From positions 129,037,592 through 129,101,591 of the forward strand of contig JAKSZU010000006.1 in NCBI GenBank assembly GCA_026018925.1: a DNA stretch of 64,000 nt. Direction: 5' to 3'. The notes under the pieces were generated by a model. The model was not told the DNA's origin. It saw only the letters and a list, made by a program, of their open reading frames with translations, and made no database searches. Made by a program: the position numbers and the translations under genes. This document shows positions 34,496-46,419 of the stretch, piece by piece (within the stretch, counting starts at the first letter, position 1; each line of letters begins with the position of its first letter). This stretch comes from Tupaia tana. Taxonomy: Eukaryota; Chordata; Mammalia; Scandentia; Tupaiidae.

Positions 34496-35525
34496 GAAGT
34501 AAAGCTCTAAATGGGAACTTGTTTCATATTTTTATAAAAAATTGGCAATCAATGGATAAGCAGTGTATTTATCAAACCTTTATTCTATGAGTTAAAGTAA
34601 GTCTGGATGATGCCATGTTTATGGGCCATCTTTGTCGGCATGCTCACCATCTTGATACAGTATGTGTGTGGATGAAGGTGGTACCTGTCTGACCTGAAAT
34701 CAAAATTAGCATTTTTATAAGATTCTGCAAATATACTCTGAATGTGATGCAGCCAGATTTATGGACAAAATGGGGTCATATGTGCTGCTTACATCTGTTA
34801 TGAAGGCTTAGAATTAAAAAATAACTCTACTGGAAACTTTTTACATTTGGATATACTATCAAAAGATTCTGAAATCCCTCTAAGGTCCAGGGATAGAAAT
34901 ATTTCTTGACTGTGTCTAGTTCTCTTCCTAAGAAGGAGCACCCTAGTCCATTGTTTTGTGGTAGCATAGTTCCTTCGCTCTCTATGCTTGCCTTATTCTT
35001 ATTATCCCACTTAGCTCCATTGAGCATTGGTATGTACACATGGAGCTACCTGGGGTTTAATTGATTAGAAGCCAAATGTGCCCTACTTGGAGGCTAGAAG
35101 CATTCTAAGCCTACTTCCTGTCTGTAGAAAGAGGGGGGCTCATGAATCATTTTCTCTTCAGATAAACGTGAATTCTTAGCTTATTCCTATGATGTCAACA
35201 GCTATAAACTCTTAAAATGATTTTAGCTTCTTATCAGTTAAATCCCAGTTGGCTCCATATGTACTCGTAGCCATGGTTCTTTTCAAGTCATATTGGATAT
35301 AGTGGGATACACACATACATATTTAATAAATATATTAAAATGTACATATATATAAGACAAGTCTAAGAAGTGACTATATATCTAAATGCAGATATTTCTT
35401 TCTTTTTTCCCCTCGTGCTTCATTCACTTGACTTGATGTAGGTACCTCAGAAATATCAAAAGTTGTCAGGAGAGGTACAATTTTAGTCTCTATTTACTTA
35501 GTAACTTTATCCTTTAAGAATTTCT
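34496..35525. other. Unique DNA, no gene seen
   Basis: Non-coding; no repeat family recognised apart from AT-rich low complexity near 35300-35370. Confidence 0.45.
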
Positions 35526-35663
35526 TTTTTTAATTTTAATTTATTTTATACCTTCAATCAATATACATCACTTAGTTTATAAGGTCTACACTGTTGATGG
35601 GAATGTAAATTGGTCCAGTCACTATGGAGAACAATATGGAGGTTCCTCAAAGAACTACAATTT
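35526..35663 (+). mobile_element. L1 ORF2 3' fragment
   Basis: 35594-35660 ('ttgatgggaatgtaaattgg', 'gaacaatatggaggttcctc') matches the ORF2 C-terminal region, also present at about 51884-51950 here. Short fragment. Confidence 0.7.
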
Positions 35664-35676
35664 TAAGAATTTCTTG

Positions 35677-35866
35677 TGTGAGTCAACAGGTGGCATGGTG
35701 GTTAAGGTGCTAGACTCCCACCTGACCAGCCATGGTTTGAGTTTCAGACCTGGAGGCTTGCTTTCTCACTTTTCTTCCTTTCTCTTTTTCTCTCTAGTGA
35801 GCACACATGCCATATTGAAAATTAATCATAATTTATTAATTAAATTTAATAAATAATTCTTTAAAA
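35677..35866 (+). mobile_element. Type B SINE with TSD
   Basis: Plus-strand copy; taagaatttct at 35664-35674 and 35867-35877. Confidence 0.93.
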
Positions 35867-35934
35867 TAAGAATTTCTCATGTGACACCTTAACCTATTCA
35901 GAGGTTTTAACAAGGGGTTAGCCAAGTATATCCT

Positions 35935-36197
35935 TGGTTTTGTTTTTGTTTTATCATTTCTAGAGGGCCTGTGTGCTTGTCAGAGAGAGAGAGAAAGAGA
36001 AAGTATCCTCCCATGGGGCATGGTCAAGCTGCAATCCTTTTTCCTCCATTACTCCTTCCTATCTGGATTTTGGACAGGCAGGCTCACATGCACCCACACC
36101 TAGGATGTTTTTCAAGTGTCCAGGGACAGGATGTGAACTTCAGTTAGCCATGTGGAATTCAACTCCTAATATTCAATGTGCTGCAAGGCTGTCCCCC
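35935..36197 (-). mobile_element. Old type A SINE
   Basis: Minus-strand diverged copy; GA run, 'gctgcaatcctttttcctcc' body and a degenerate head ending 'ggctgtcccc'. Confidence 0.75.
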
Positions 36198-36513
36198 TTT
36201 GATTTAATTCTTACCACAAAGCCATGTTTTTACCAGCTTTATCCACAGAGCATTTCTTAATTTTACTTTTACTATTTAGGCTTGAGAGACAGTTATCTCT
36301 TTCCTCAATGTAATACTGTAAAATTGTGGCCTTCCTCTATTTCCTTCAATTTCTTTCTGAATATTAGTTTGCTCTTTTCTAAAACTGCCTTTCTTATTAT
36401 CTTGCCATCTGCAGACAATAGTAATCAAAAATGGCACTAACGTTCTGTTCAGCAATTTCTAGAGCTGTAAGTTCATTATACCTTGTCTACCTTCTGAGTG
36501 GCTACAGACTTGT

Positions 36514-36834
36514 CTCAGGCAGTTTTCTGTTGCTATAACAGAATACTATAGACTGTAAAATTATAGACAAGAGAAGTTTATTTGGCTCATGGTTCTGGAG
36601 GCTGGGAAGTCCAAGAACATGTTGCCAGCATCTGGCAGGGACCCATGGTGAATGGTAGAAGACATCACTTGGCAGAACATGCAAGAGAGAAAGACTGAAT
36701 GGGGGCCAAACTTAGCCTTTTACCAGAAGCCCATTATTTCCATAATGACATTCATTGATTCATGAGGGTTCCAGTCTCATAACCCAATTCTCACTTTTCA
36801 GCACTGATTTAATGGCAATTATGTTCAACGTGAG
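36514..36834 (-). mobile_element. MST/THE1-like MaLR LTR, part 1
   Basis: Reverse LTR: 'ctgttgctataacagaatac', 'tatttggctcatggttctggaggctggg', 'catgcaagagagaaagac' and 'attcatgagggttccagtctcataaccc'. It is cut at 36834 and resumes at 37846-37880. Confidence 0.75.
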
Positions 36835-37845
36835 CCAGGACAAAGTCTCCAATGGTCACCAATCCTGACTTCTAGCACAGGCCCCCAGTACAGGATCCTT
36901 AACTCCCCCCCACCCCCATGACTGTCCCATTTCAGCAGGAAGAAATCAGAATGATCTTTGATCCTTAAGTCCCAAAACAGCAGTTAGAGATTCCTACACA
37001 GGGGGGAGAATGAGATAGGAGACAGGTGCCCTAAAAATAGTTTGGTGGGACCAGCAGTTAGCGTAATGGCTATGTCGCTGGACTCCCATGTAGTTGACCG
37101 CGGTTCAAGTCCTGGACCCGGCAGCTTAAACTCATGCCGCGTGAGTGTGCGTGCGTGCCCAAGATCCCGAGAGGAGAATGGAGGAGAAGGGACTGCGGCG
37201 TGGCCATCCTCCCTGGGGGATGATTTCTCGCTTTCTGTCTCTCTGTCCCTCTCTCTCTCTGTCTGGCGAGCGCACGCGCCCTATAGCAAAAACCTCTCCA
37301 AAAAAAGAAAAAGAAATAAAAAGGATAGTTTGGTTATAGGTCCAAAGTGGAATCTCAAAATGGCTAAGCTTTAAGACAGAGACAAAGCAGCTCTGCTGCT
37401 TGCTCTAGCTGGGAGAGCCCTCTTGCAGTAGTGGCTCAGTAATTGACTTAGGTGGCAGGACCTAGACCTGAACAAAGGCTTTTTCCAGGCCTCATTACAT
37501 TCTGGAGGAAGATAGTGGTTTTAATGGCCCAAAGCCTCTAGACAAAGAATCTCCTGACCTTTGTACCCACTCTAAAATTAGGAGAAGAAAAACCAGACCT
37601 ATCCATCATTTGCCCCTACCAACCACCCCACCATAAGGGGAATGCATGAGATCCACCCAGAACAAGCCTGAACAATGACCCTCTGACCTAGATAAAAACA
37701 AAAACAAAAGCAAAAACATTGCTCCAGTTCTTCTTCAGCAACCCATTTTCTGGGACACCTCCCTTCTTTTTGGGAGCTCTGTTTTTCCTTCCTTCTCCTT
37801 CAAAAAACTCTCTGCTTTGCTATAAACAAAATAAAAATAAAAATC
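36835..37845 (+). mobile_element. Unidentified insert in MaLR LTR (retrocopy or LTR)
   Basis: About 1.0 kb (0.73 kb without its SINE) splits the MaLR LTR and is flanked by tcaacRtgag (36825-36834 and 37846-37855). It ends with an A-rich stretch (37822-37843) after 'actctctgctttgctataaa'. A 10-bp duplication and A-rich end favour L1-driven retrotransposition of an unidentified transcript. The pyrimidine-rich 3' part resembles some ERV LTR ends, the alternative. No coding frame seen. Confidence 0.5.
37047..37324 (+). mobile_element. Type A SINE with TSD
   Basis: Near-consensus plus-strand copy; atagtttggt at 37037-37046 and 37325-37334. Lies inside the insert above, giving three nested layers. 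Confidence 0.95.
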
Positions 37846-37880
37846 TCAACATGAGTTTGGGAGGGGGACATTCACACCAT
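37846..37880 (-). mobile_element. MST/THE1-like MaLR LTR, part 2 (LTR 5' end)
   Basis: 'gggagggggacattcacacc' is the complement of the LTR start in MST/THE1-type elements, completing the copy at 36514-36834. Confidence 0.65.
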
Positions 37881-37887
37881 AGGAAGA

Positions 37888-37978
37888 GTGAAAGTTTGTG
37901 ACCCACAAAATTCCTATGTTGGAAACTCATTCCCAACCTAATGAGATTTGGAGGTGGGGGGGAGTCTTTGGGAAGTAA
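37888..37978 (+). mobile_element. MaLR LTR 5' fragment, sense
   Basis: 'cacaaaattcctatgttggaaactc' and 'gatttggaggtggggggg' type wording matches an MST/MLT1 LTR 5' region in forward orientation. Ends at the SINE insertion. Confidence 0.6.
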
Positions 37979-37992
37979 GTTTATATGTATTA

Positions 37993-38136
37993 TTATTATT
38001 GCTCTCAATTTGCTAGAGGGCACATGTGCTTCCACACACACCTGGCTTATTTATTAAACTGCCAGGTCCAGTACTTGAACCATGCAGATGCCCACGTAGG
38101 ATCAAGCAGCCTTAACTAACATGCCACGGGCTGGTC
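37993..38136 (-). mobile_element. Short SINE copy with TSD
   Basis: Minus-strand copy lacking most of the body: 'ctagagggcacatgtgct', then the head. tttatatgtattat at 37979-37992 and 38137-38150. Confidence 0.88.
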
Positions 38137-38139
38137 TTT

Positions 38140-38330
38140 TTATATGTATTATCTTATTTTAATCTTTATAATGTATTCATGAATTTCTCCATTTTCCATG
38201 AAAGGAAAATGAGCTTTAGAGGGATTAAGTCATTATTTAAGAGTACATAGTTCATACGAACTGGTGTCAGGAATTTAGACCAGGTCTATCAGACTGCAAA
38301 ACTTTCACTCTTTCAACCACCTGGAAAAAA
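38140..38330 (-). mobile_element. MIR SINE, antisense
   Basis: 'ctccattttccatgaaaggaaaatgagctttagagggattaag' type run and following text match reverse MIR. Confidence 0.65.
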
Positions 38331-38948
38331 TAAATTATAATAAAATTGCTTTCTCCCAAAATAAAAGTGTGTTTTCACTTGGCCACAGCTACTGCTTGTA
38401 AGAAATACACTGCAAATCTGAGATATGCTGATTAAACACCTACTTTCCTTTTTTTTCTTTGCCGTTTAGTAACTAAGGGCATGACTAAGTATTCCTTTCA
38501 AATATTTCAAGTTAAATATTAAAATATTTCATAGACTTGTTCTTTTAAAAAATAAAGAAATTTGTGAAAGCCATCTTTTTTCCTTTTTCTTTATCTTTCT
38601 TTCTTTTTTTTGCTAGAAAGAGTATGTCTACAAAGACATTTGTAGACATTTAGCAAAGACATACGCTGTAGAAAAGGTATAGACTGGCTTTTCATAAAAT
38701 GATAAACATAACTGTCTGAAAAAGTAGCAATGGCAGAACAAAACAGCATTGCTATTTGAGAAGGGGTAACAATCGCTCAGAAAAATTTGCTTACAGGAAA
38801 ATTAAAATATGTAAATAATAGATAAAAGTCTGAAGAGACTGTCAACTGAATTTCACAAAGATATGAAAAATAAAAAGTTCTTTTTAGACCTGTCAATTTT
38901 ACCATGTTAGCTGTCATTGAGATGTTGTAATCAATAACTTACAAATCA
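38331..38948. other. Unique DNA, no gene seen
   Basis: AT-rich non-coding sequence; no repeat recognised. Confidence 0.4.
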
Positions 38949-39165
38949 GGGGTTAGGCAGTGGCATAGCAGTAACACAAGTGGACTTATCCAGGAAAGCC
39001 ATGGGTTCATGTCCCAGGGCCTCCTCCTGTGTGCCGGGCACATGCACTTTTGCCCAGGCTGGCTAATGATGGGGGTGGACTGTAGTGTGAAGAATCTGTT
39101 TGGAATGCTTGTCTCTCTTCTCTGTCTCTCTCTAATGGAAGAAATAGACTTTTAATTTTTAAAAA
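38949..39165 (+). mobile_element. Type C SINE
   Basis: Head-like 'ggcagtggcatagcagtaac', box B-like 'gggttcatgtccc', then a body different from type A ('gatgggggtggactgtag') and an end 'tctctctctaatggaagaaatag' with A-run. Same end as 27976-28180. Confidence 0.65.
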
Positions 39166-39775
39166 AATGAAAAAATACTTACAGACAGAAGAAAACGTAA
39201 ATAGAACTTTTCCTGTAGGAGAACTGAGTTGACTGAATGTCACAGGAAACTAAGTGACCCATTCAGATGCAGTCTAAGTACCAAAGATTGTGATTCATGT
39301 GGTAATGTCTGATGGCTCTTCACAGACTAAGACAACATCACTTGCTGATAACACTTTATTCATCTCTCTACTGATCATGTGCCTGCATCAAAATCCTTGC
39401 TGAAATTAGCCAAGATATCTCTAGTGAGGAAAATAAATCTTAAATGATACTGAATTTCAAACTGTGTTTTCAAGTGTAGATAGGATTTCAGTTAGTACAG
39501 AAGTAGAAAAGAAAAAAATAAAAAAGCCACACCATTAACTTGGTGAGAATAGGACTTTGCTCATTAGCATAATCAAAGCAATGCTTTACCATAATCGTCT
39601 AACTTCATTTCAGATTTAAATTAACCTTAAGTATATTTCATTGAAAACATGTCCTGCCAATATGAGCTGTTTGCTTCTTCCTCTAAATGGCTATATCATT
39701 TACTGTATAAACTGGGCTTATGATACAAGCATGTTATCATGAAGTAAAGCTTAACATTTGTGCAAATATTATAAT
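39166..39775. other. Unique DNA, no gene seen
   Basis: Non-coding; no repeat family recognised. Confidence 0.4.
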
Positions 39776-39779
39776 TTGT

Positions 39780-39950
39780 TAATTATTTTCACATCCAAAA
39801 GGACATTATTTTGCCCATAAAAATTCTATGAATAATTAATATGCTCATTTGACAGCTGAGCAAGTAAAGATTAAATAAGATTGAGCAATCTACGCAAGTT
39901 CTTAAGACTAGCAGAACTAGGACTCTTTGATGCAAAGGCTGTTCTTTTTT
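39780..39950 (-). mobile_element. MIR SINE, antisense
   Basis: 'gctcatttgacagctgagcaag' and 'tagcagaactaggactctttg' fit reverse MIR, diverged. Confidence 0.55.
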
Positions 39951-41075
39951 TTTTTTTTCTGAAAATACTATCTCATTTGTATTGTTGGTTAACTTTAACC
40001 ACATAATACCATCAGCAGGGTTAGCTTCCTGGCAAACTATGTCTTGCTTATTCGAACTAGTTTTGAATAAGCAACCCTTCAGAGAACATCCTATACAAGG
40101 TAGTCATCCCAAAAAAGTTTCTTGTGGATAATAATGGTGACCAGTTTCAAGCGTCTTGTTCCAACATAGATTTAGAAAATGTCAGTGGGCTTTGGAATGT
40201 ATTTCAAAAAATAGCACGCCGAGTCTTCTATAGAATTTCTCACTAGTAAGACCCTAAAATATTTGCTTGGTTAGTCAATCTTCAAGCTTGCAAGTGTAGA
40301 TTAAAATAAGTCAGAAAAACACTTACCTTAATAACTTCCAAGCAAAAAAAAATGTTCAGTTTTAAAAAAATATGAAATTTTTTTTTTTTTAGTTTTATGA
40401 GAAAAGTATTTTTTTGAAGTGCAGAAACAAAGAGAAGCTATCAAGTCACAAATTTAAATACCCCATTGGAGATGTTAATATAAAAAAAGTGCTTTTTTGT
40501 TTTCTTATACCAAAGAATTATGAGCTCAGTAGTTGACATCTTTGATAATGTATTTTTATCACAGATAATTGATTGACAGTTGAAGGGGAAGCATCTCTAC
40601 AATAAAAGAAATATCATTTCAAATCTTTTAGCATAATTTAAAAACTAATTTCTGTGCTCAAAAGGTCTGAAAACTACTCAATTTCTGGAAAAAAACTCCA
40701 TGGCCTTTGTAAAAATAAGACAAAATGCATTTTCTCTGGGAGATAATTTATGTTCAAAGAATTACCAAAGAATGGGGCAAACTCCATTGTCCTCATCCAC
40801 AAACCTAGTATCTCTGGAAATAAATCCGCTAAAAGGCAGTAATTCGGCAATGTGCTGTGGAAAACTTTCTTTTGGAAATACCCAAAGACAAACCTAAAAC
40901 TTTGTTATTATTCAGGAAATGTCATTTTAAAGGAATATACTTACTATATCCAGCACAAATGAAGTTTCTTTGTACTTTATTTGTGCTGGAGACCAATGCA
41001 GCACAATTGACTTTTGCTTAGAACCACTGCACATGGGACAAATGGGTCCAAGATAGGAAAGTGACTTCCCAAGGT
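39951..41075. other. Unique DNA, no gene seen
   Basis: Non-coding. The frame at 40700-40897 has no recognised similarity. Confidence 0.4.
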
Positions 41076-41079
41076 GACT

Positions 41080-41290
41080 CCTATGATGGAGGTGGCAGTG
41101 GAAATGATAGGCCTTTTGTCTGAAAAGCCAAGTATAATTTCTACACAGAATTATTTTAATTAATTCTCACAAGAACCCTGAGAAGGAACCTATGACTGCT
41201 GTTATCCCCACTACATAAATGAGATAACTAAGACCCACAGAAGTTCATTATACTCCTAAGTAGTCAGCAGAATTCAGGCTTTTCTCCTAA
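41080..41290 (-). mobile_element. MIR SINE, antisense
   Basis: 'ttaattctcacaagaaccctgagaagg', 'ttatccccactacataaatgagataac' and 'agcagaattcaggctttt' follow reverse MIR in order. Confidence 0.75.
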
Positions 41291-41457
41291 TCCATTAAGG
41301 ATTACATTGTATAAAATTGTTTCTTATTCTAGGGTCAAGCGTTAGTAAAAGGATTTATAGGGAATTTATATTTATAGGAAGAGAACAGAGCAGTCACCAT
41401 CTATAAACCCTATTGTTATTACAGGGATTCCCCTCTTTATTAATCTAACACAATTTG

Positions 41458-41684
41458 TTTTTTTTTTTTGTTTGTTTGTTTGTTTTTTAGTTTGCTACAG
41501 GGTACAAACTAAAAGAGAGAGAGAAAGCACACCCCCCAAGGGGATTACCACACCCCAATCCCTTCTCCTCCATTCTCCTTTTGGACTTTTGGGCACTCAC
41601 ACATGTTTTGCAAGTCAATGGGTCTGGGACTCAAACTGCACTGTTGCCCATGTGGGATCCAGCTGCCTTAACCTGGCTGGTCCA
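41458..41684 (-). mobile_element. Type A SINE, diverged
   Basis: Minus-strand copy with TTTG-repeat tail, shortened GA region, hairpin remnant and head ending 'ggctggtcc'. Confidence 0.85.
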
Positions 41685-41795
41685 ACAGTTTTAATGTGTA
41701 TGCATCATGCATGGGTCATTCTGCTTGGAATTGAGGTTATAACAATAATTAAACATGAAGCCGACAATCTGGTAGGAAAAAGAAAGAGCCATAAA

Positions 41796-42050
41796 GAGAC
41801 CAGCAGTTAGCGTAATGACTATGTCGCTGAACTCCCATGTAGCCGACCGCGGTTCAAGTCCCGGACCTGGTGGCTTAAACTCACACTGGCGCATGTGCGT
41901 GTGTGCCTAAGACCAAGAGGAGAAGGGATTGCAGCGTGGCCATCCCCCTTGGGGGGTGATTTCTCACTTTCTGTCTCTCTATCTCTCTCTGTCTTCTGGC
42001 GAGCGCACGCGCCCTATAGCAAAAACCTCTCTAAAAAAAAAAAAAAAAAG
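41796..42050 (+). mobile_element. Type A SINE with small deletion
   Basis: Near-consensus plus-strand copy; about 14 bp are lost where 'aagaccaagaggagaaggg' replaces the longer body at 41910-41925. Poly(A) at 42035-42050. Confidence 0.93.
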
Positions 42051-42457
42051 AAATGGCAAAAATGATGCCACAGATATTTAATTACAACTGTGTTATATGT
42101 GTTGGTAATAAGGAACATGCCTGGTATTCATCATAAAATGACTCAGTGGTTATGAAGTAATAGCTTCATCTATAATACAATGAGCTTAAATACAAAATTA
42201 ATTGCTTCATTTTGATGTGCCCTTTTAGTCACTGAAAAGTCTTCACTTAATTTATAATATCTCTGACTTTTATTGTTCCTCTTCCCTTAAACCAGCACTA
42301 CAATGGTGTTTCTTTCTAAAATTATTCTATCAGAAGCTTGTGTGTAAATAATATTATGTTTTCTTTATATATAGTTTTTCTTTTTCAAATTTTTAATTCT
42401 GATGGAAATACTTAGTCTCCTGAAGGATATAACAATAGGAAGCCTAAGTGATCACTT
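42051..42457. other. Unique DNA, no gene seen
   Basis: AT-rich non-coding sequence. Confidence 0.4.
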
Positions 42458-42469
42458 CATCAGAGTCTT

Positions 42470-42743
42470 TTTTTTTTTTTTTTTTTTGGAGAAGTTTTTG
42501 CTATAGGGCGCGTGCGCTTGCCAAAGACAGAGAGAGACAGAGAGATAGAAAGCGAGAAATCATCCCCCAGGGGGGATGGCCACGCTGCAATCCCTTCTCC
42601 TCCATTCTCCTCTCGGGATCTTGGTCACTCACTCACGCACACTCGCCTGGTGTGAGTTTTAAGCCAGTGGGTTTGGGACTCAAACTACAGTCGACTACAT
42701 GGGAGTCCAACGACGTAGCCATTATGCTAACTGCTGGTCTCAT
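42470..42743 (-). mobile_element. Type A SINE with perfect TSD
   Basis: Near-consensus minus-strand copy; catcagagtctt at 42458-42469 and 42744-42755. Confidence 0.95.
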
Positions 42744-42755
42744 CATCAGAGTCTT

Positions 42756-43164
42756 GAAACCCTACCATGAGAATGATCATTGAACTTGGAGGGAAGACTC
42801 TTTTACCTCATAAGCTACAGGATAAACCATTGCCCTTCACGGGCCTTAGTTTCTTCATGTGTGAAATGTTATCTTCCAACAGTTGGTTACCTATAGCCTA
42901 AGAAAGAAACTCACTATGTTAATAAACATCAGAATTTGTTTAGATTCAAATACATGGCCAGATTCTTATAATCAATGATTATAGATTTTAATAATTATTT
43001 TGAAAATGTTTTGGGTAAATGATAAAGGGATTTATTTGAAACGCACTCCAGATATAACAAAAAGCTGAACATTTTTAGATTACTTCTGTATTTAGGGTAA
43101 AAACTATGCTACTTTTTATTCTGGTCAACAAGTAGCCACAGTTTAGTTGGTGATTTGGATGTTC
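42756..43164. other. Unique DNA, no gene seen
   Basis: Non-coding sequence between two young SINEs; no repeat recognised. Confidence 0.4.
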
Positions 43165-43178
43165 AAAAGCCCATGATG

Positions 43179-43429
43179 GGAACCAGCAGTTAGCGTAATG
43201 GCTATGTCGCTGGATTCCCACGTAGTCGACCGCGGTTCGCATCTTGGACCCGGTGGCTTACAACTCACGCCGGGCGCGTGTGCGTGCGTGCCCAAGATCC
43301 CGAGAGGAGAATGGAGGAGAAGGGATTGCGGCGTGACCATCCCCCCTGGGGGGTGATTTCTCGCTTTCTGTCTCTATGTCTCTCTCTGTCTGTCTGGCGA
43401 GCGCACGCGCCCTATAGCGAAAAACCTCT

Positions 43430-43467
<38 letters not shown>
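43179..43467 (+). mobile_element. Young type A SINE with 41-nt poly(A)
   Basis: Plus-strand copy with most CpGs intact, an uninterrupted A-run at 43431-43471, and duplication aaaagcccatgatg at 43165-43178 and 43468-43481. Box B is damaged ('ggttcgcatct'). Confidence 0.97.
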
Positions 43468-43472
<5 letters not shown>

Positions 43473-43495
43473 CCCATGATGAAGTTTCTCTTTAC

Positions 43496-44162
43496 AGTCT
43501 GCTGTGGTCTGCATGTGTCCTCTGAAATTTGTGTGTTGGAAGCTTAATCCTTAAAATAATGTTAAGAGGCAGGGCATTTGGGGAGATATTTAGGTCATGA
43601 GGAGTCTGCCCTCATGAATGGTTTTGTGCAGTTTAAAAATGGCTTGATAGGGGCCAGCAGATGGTGTAGCAGTTAAGTAGCTAGACATCCACATGGCTGA
43701 CAGCGGTTCGAGTCCTGGACCCAGTGGTTTGAAATTCATGCTGGGCACATGTGTGTGCATGCCCAAGATCCCAGGGAAGAGTATGGAAGAAAAGAGATTA
43801 CAGCATGGCCATCCCCCCTGGGGGGTGATTTCTCACTCCCTCACACTGTCTCTGTCTCTCTCTAGCAAGCACACATGACCCAAGTCAAAAAATCTCTACC
43901 AAAAAAAAAAAATGGTGGCTTCACAGAGGACTCCCATCCCCTTTTCACCCTCCCATCCTTTCCACCATGTGAGAGCATAGCTTTTCTCCTCTCCAGAGCA
44001 TGCACCATCAAGAGACCATCTTGGAAGGAGACAGTGGCCCTCACCAGACAACCAAATCTGCTGATGTCTTGATTTTTGGACTTCTCAGCCTCCAAAACTG
44101 TAAGAAATAAATGTCTTTTCTCAGGTACTTTGTTATAGCAGCACAAAACAGACTCAGACACA
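43496..44162 (+). mobile_element. MST/MLT1-type MaLR LTR, sense
   Basis: 'tgaaatttgtgtgttggaag', 'ggtcatgaggagtctgccctcatgaatgg', 'caccagacaaccaaatctgctg', 'ctcagcctccaaaactgtaagaaataaatg' and 'tttgttatagcagcacaaaacagactcagaca' give a nearly full LTR. The AATAAA at about 44106 is its usual signal. A type A SINE lies inside. Confidence 0.88.
43651..43911 (+). mobile_element. Type A SINE in MaLR LTR
   Basis: Plus-strand copy with intact box B (ggttcgagtcc), intact hairpin region and A-run. 'aaaatggcttgata'/'aaaatggtggcttc' flank it. Confidence 0.92.
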
Positions 44163-45292
44163 GACAAAGGGTTTTAAAAGCAATGTGGTGAATATGAGAG
44201 GGAGACGATTTCCTGGCTGTGCTTCTCAAGCTTTACATAAAAATCCAAACAGAGTAGTTGCACAGACATTCTGAGGCATTTCTGGGGAGAAATATGGGCA
44301 ATTTGAGTTAAAGTATGTTGAGTCAGAGAATATTAGCATGCAGTATTTAATGCGACCTCCCCTTTCCCTTTGGTGACATAAATGAGCAATTTGTAGGCAG
44401 ATTATTACCAAGCCAAGTAAAGAATTTTTCATCTTCTTCTTTTTTTTTAAATCCCGTTTAAAAAATTGATGTCTAGCTGAGGACAATTTAAAGAGATTAG
44501 CACATATGGCATAGTGGAATAATTCAAGAAGTTTTAACATTTTTATTTAATGTAATAACCATATTTAATGCCTTGTAGCTTTTAAACGTTTATCCAGAAC
44601 TTAAATTAGGTCACATTTTTCTTCTTTTGTTTTACATTTTCCTTTCTTCTCTCTCTTTCTGTGTGTTCATGAGAAAAAAGAATAGAACAGTTCCTTTATC
44701 TAACCCTCATACAAGCTTTTGTAGAAAGTATCCTCATTAAAAAAATAAAGAATGCCATCCTAAAAAATGAATCCCCGTAACTAAGTTAAATATGTAAGCA
44801 CTTAAAAACAGGAAGAAACTGATAAGAACTCTTGAATTTCTCTTTAATTTATCTTTAATCAACATTCTCAAAATTTCAGAATCAAATGAGACTTGGTAGT
44901 GACTTCACAATGTAAAATGAACCCAAACTAAGAGAAAGTTCTCATAAAAATAAATTCCATTTTATTCCAGCCTCAGATAAATTTGGTATTTGCTTTTCAA
45001 ATCAAGCTTTTACATACTTATGCCGTATTGAATTTTTATGACTTGACAGCAGTTCATTAGTAAACTAAATACATTTAAGGCATTTCATATTTGTTATGTT
45101 AACCTTTTTGTGTTCTGATTAGAAAATAAGGCATATTTCTTTAATGTAGCTAAAATTTCTATTATTTATTTATGTATGTAATTGTACTAATTTTAAAGCC
45201 CAAAGGAATTTATACCCCTGGATTTCCCCCCTCTTGTACCCTAAAGTCCTCCCTCATGCATCCATCATATTTTCTTTGTGAACCATAATACC
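44163..45292. other. Unique DNA, no gene seen
   Basis: AT-rich non-coding sequence; overlapping short frames on the minus strand near 44226-44540 lack any signature. Confidence 0.4.
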
Positions 45293-45308
45293 ATCTTGTC
45301 TGACTCTT

Positions 45309-45583
45309 TTTTTTTCTTTTTTTTTTTTTTGAGAGGTTTTTCGCTATAGGGCGCGTGCGCTCGCCAGACAGACAGAGAGAGACAGAGAGACAGAAAGCGA
45401 GAAATCACCCCCCAGGGGGGATGGTCACGCCGCAATCCCTTCTCCTCCATTCTCCTCTCGGGATCTTGGGCACGCACGCACACGCGCCCGGCGTGAGTTG
45501 TAAGCCACCGGGTCTGAGACACGAACCGCGGTCGACTACGTGGGAGTTCAGCGACATAGCCATTACGCCAACTGCTGGTTCCC
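45309..45583 (-). mobile_element. Type A SINE with perfect TSD
   Basis: Near-consensus minus-strand copy with perfect duplication atcttgtctgactctt at 45293-45308 and 45585-45600. CpGs almost all retained: young. Confidence 0.96.
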
Positions 45584-45789
45584 TATCTTGTCTGACTCTT
45601 AAGCAGACACAACCTGGGTGTCCCACAGCCTGGCTAAACTGAACTCATTACCTTTCCCATCAAATTGGCTTCAAGAACTTTTACTTGCTCTTTGTTATTG
45701 GTGTAGCCATATCAGAAGCCTCCAATTATCCTTGATTGCTTCCTGCCCCTCAACCCCAGATCCAAAGATCACTGAATCTTGTCAGTTGT

Positions 45790-46030
45790 AACAGAAAATG
45801 GCTTTGAAAGTCAAGCCCCTTGCTCTTAATTCCACTGGCTCAGTTGTAGTCTGAGCAGAGTAGCTAAAAGTAATGGCAAGGAACAATGCTTCCCTTTGTT
45901 AGCCATGGATCAAGCTAACCCCTCTGTGCTTTAGTTTTCTCACATATCAAGTAGAGGATAAACATATCGGAGTGTTGATGTAAGGCTAAGTGAGATAATG
46001 CATATAAAGCATCTAACAGATTTCTGTTAT
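45790..46030 (+). mobile_element. MIR SINE
   Basis: 'ctctgtgctttagttttctcacatatcaagtagaggat', 'gtaaggctaagtgagataatgcatataaagcatct' follow MIR in sense order. Confidence 0.75.
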
Positions 46031-46151
46031 GTAGTAACTTGAAGGTGAAGGATGAAAAAGAAGACAGGGTTATACATCTCATAAAGAGGATAGAGAATAA
46101 AAAGACTTGGAAACTTGAAGCCACATAGCTCATTCAGAAATAAAGGTTGCT

Positions 46152-46419
46152 GAAGCCAGCAGATGCTGTAGAGGTTACATTGCTAGACTCCCACATGGTT
46201 GAACACGGTTCTAGTCTCATACCAGGTGTCTTGAAATGCATGCCAGGCGCATTTGCATGCGTGTGTGCCTAAGATGCCAGGAAGAGAGTGGAAAAGGGAT
46301 TTTGGTGTAGCCATCTCCCCTAGGGGATGATTTCTTACTTTCCCTCTCACTGTCTCTGTCTCTCTCTCCCTCTAGCAAGTGCATGTGCCCTAAGGCAAAA
46401 ACTTCTTCAAATAAAAAGA
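46152..46419 (+). mobile_element. Type A SINE, older
   Basis: Plus-strand copy; box B-like 'ggttctagtct', body and 'ccctaaggcaaaaacttcttc' end retained. Confidence 0.9.
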
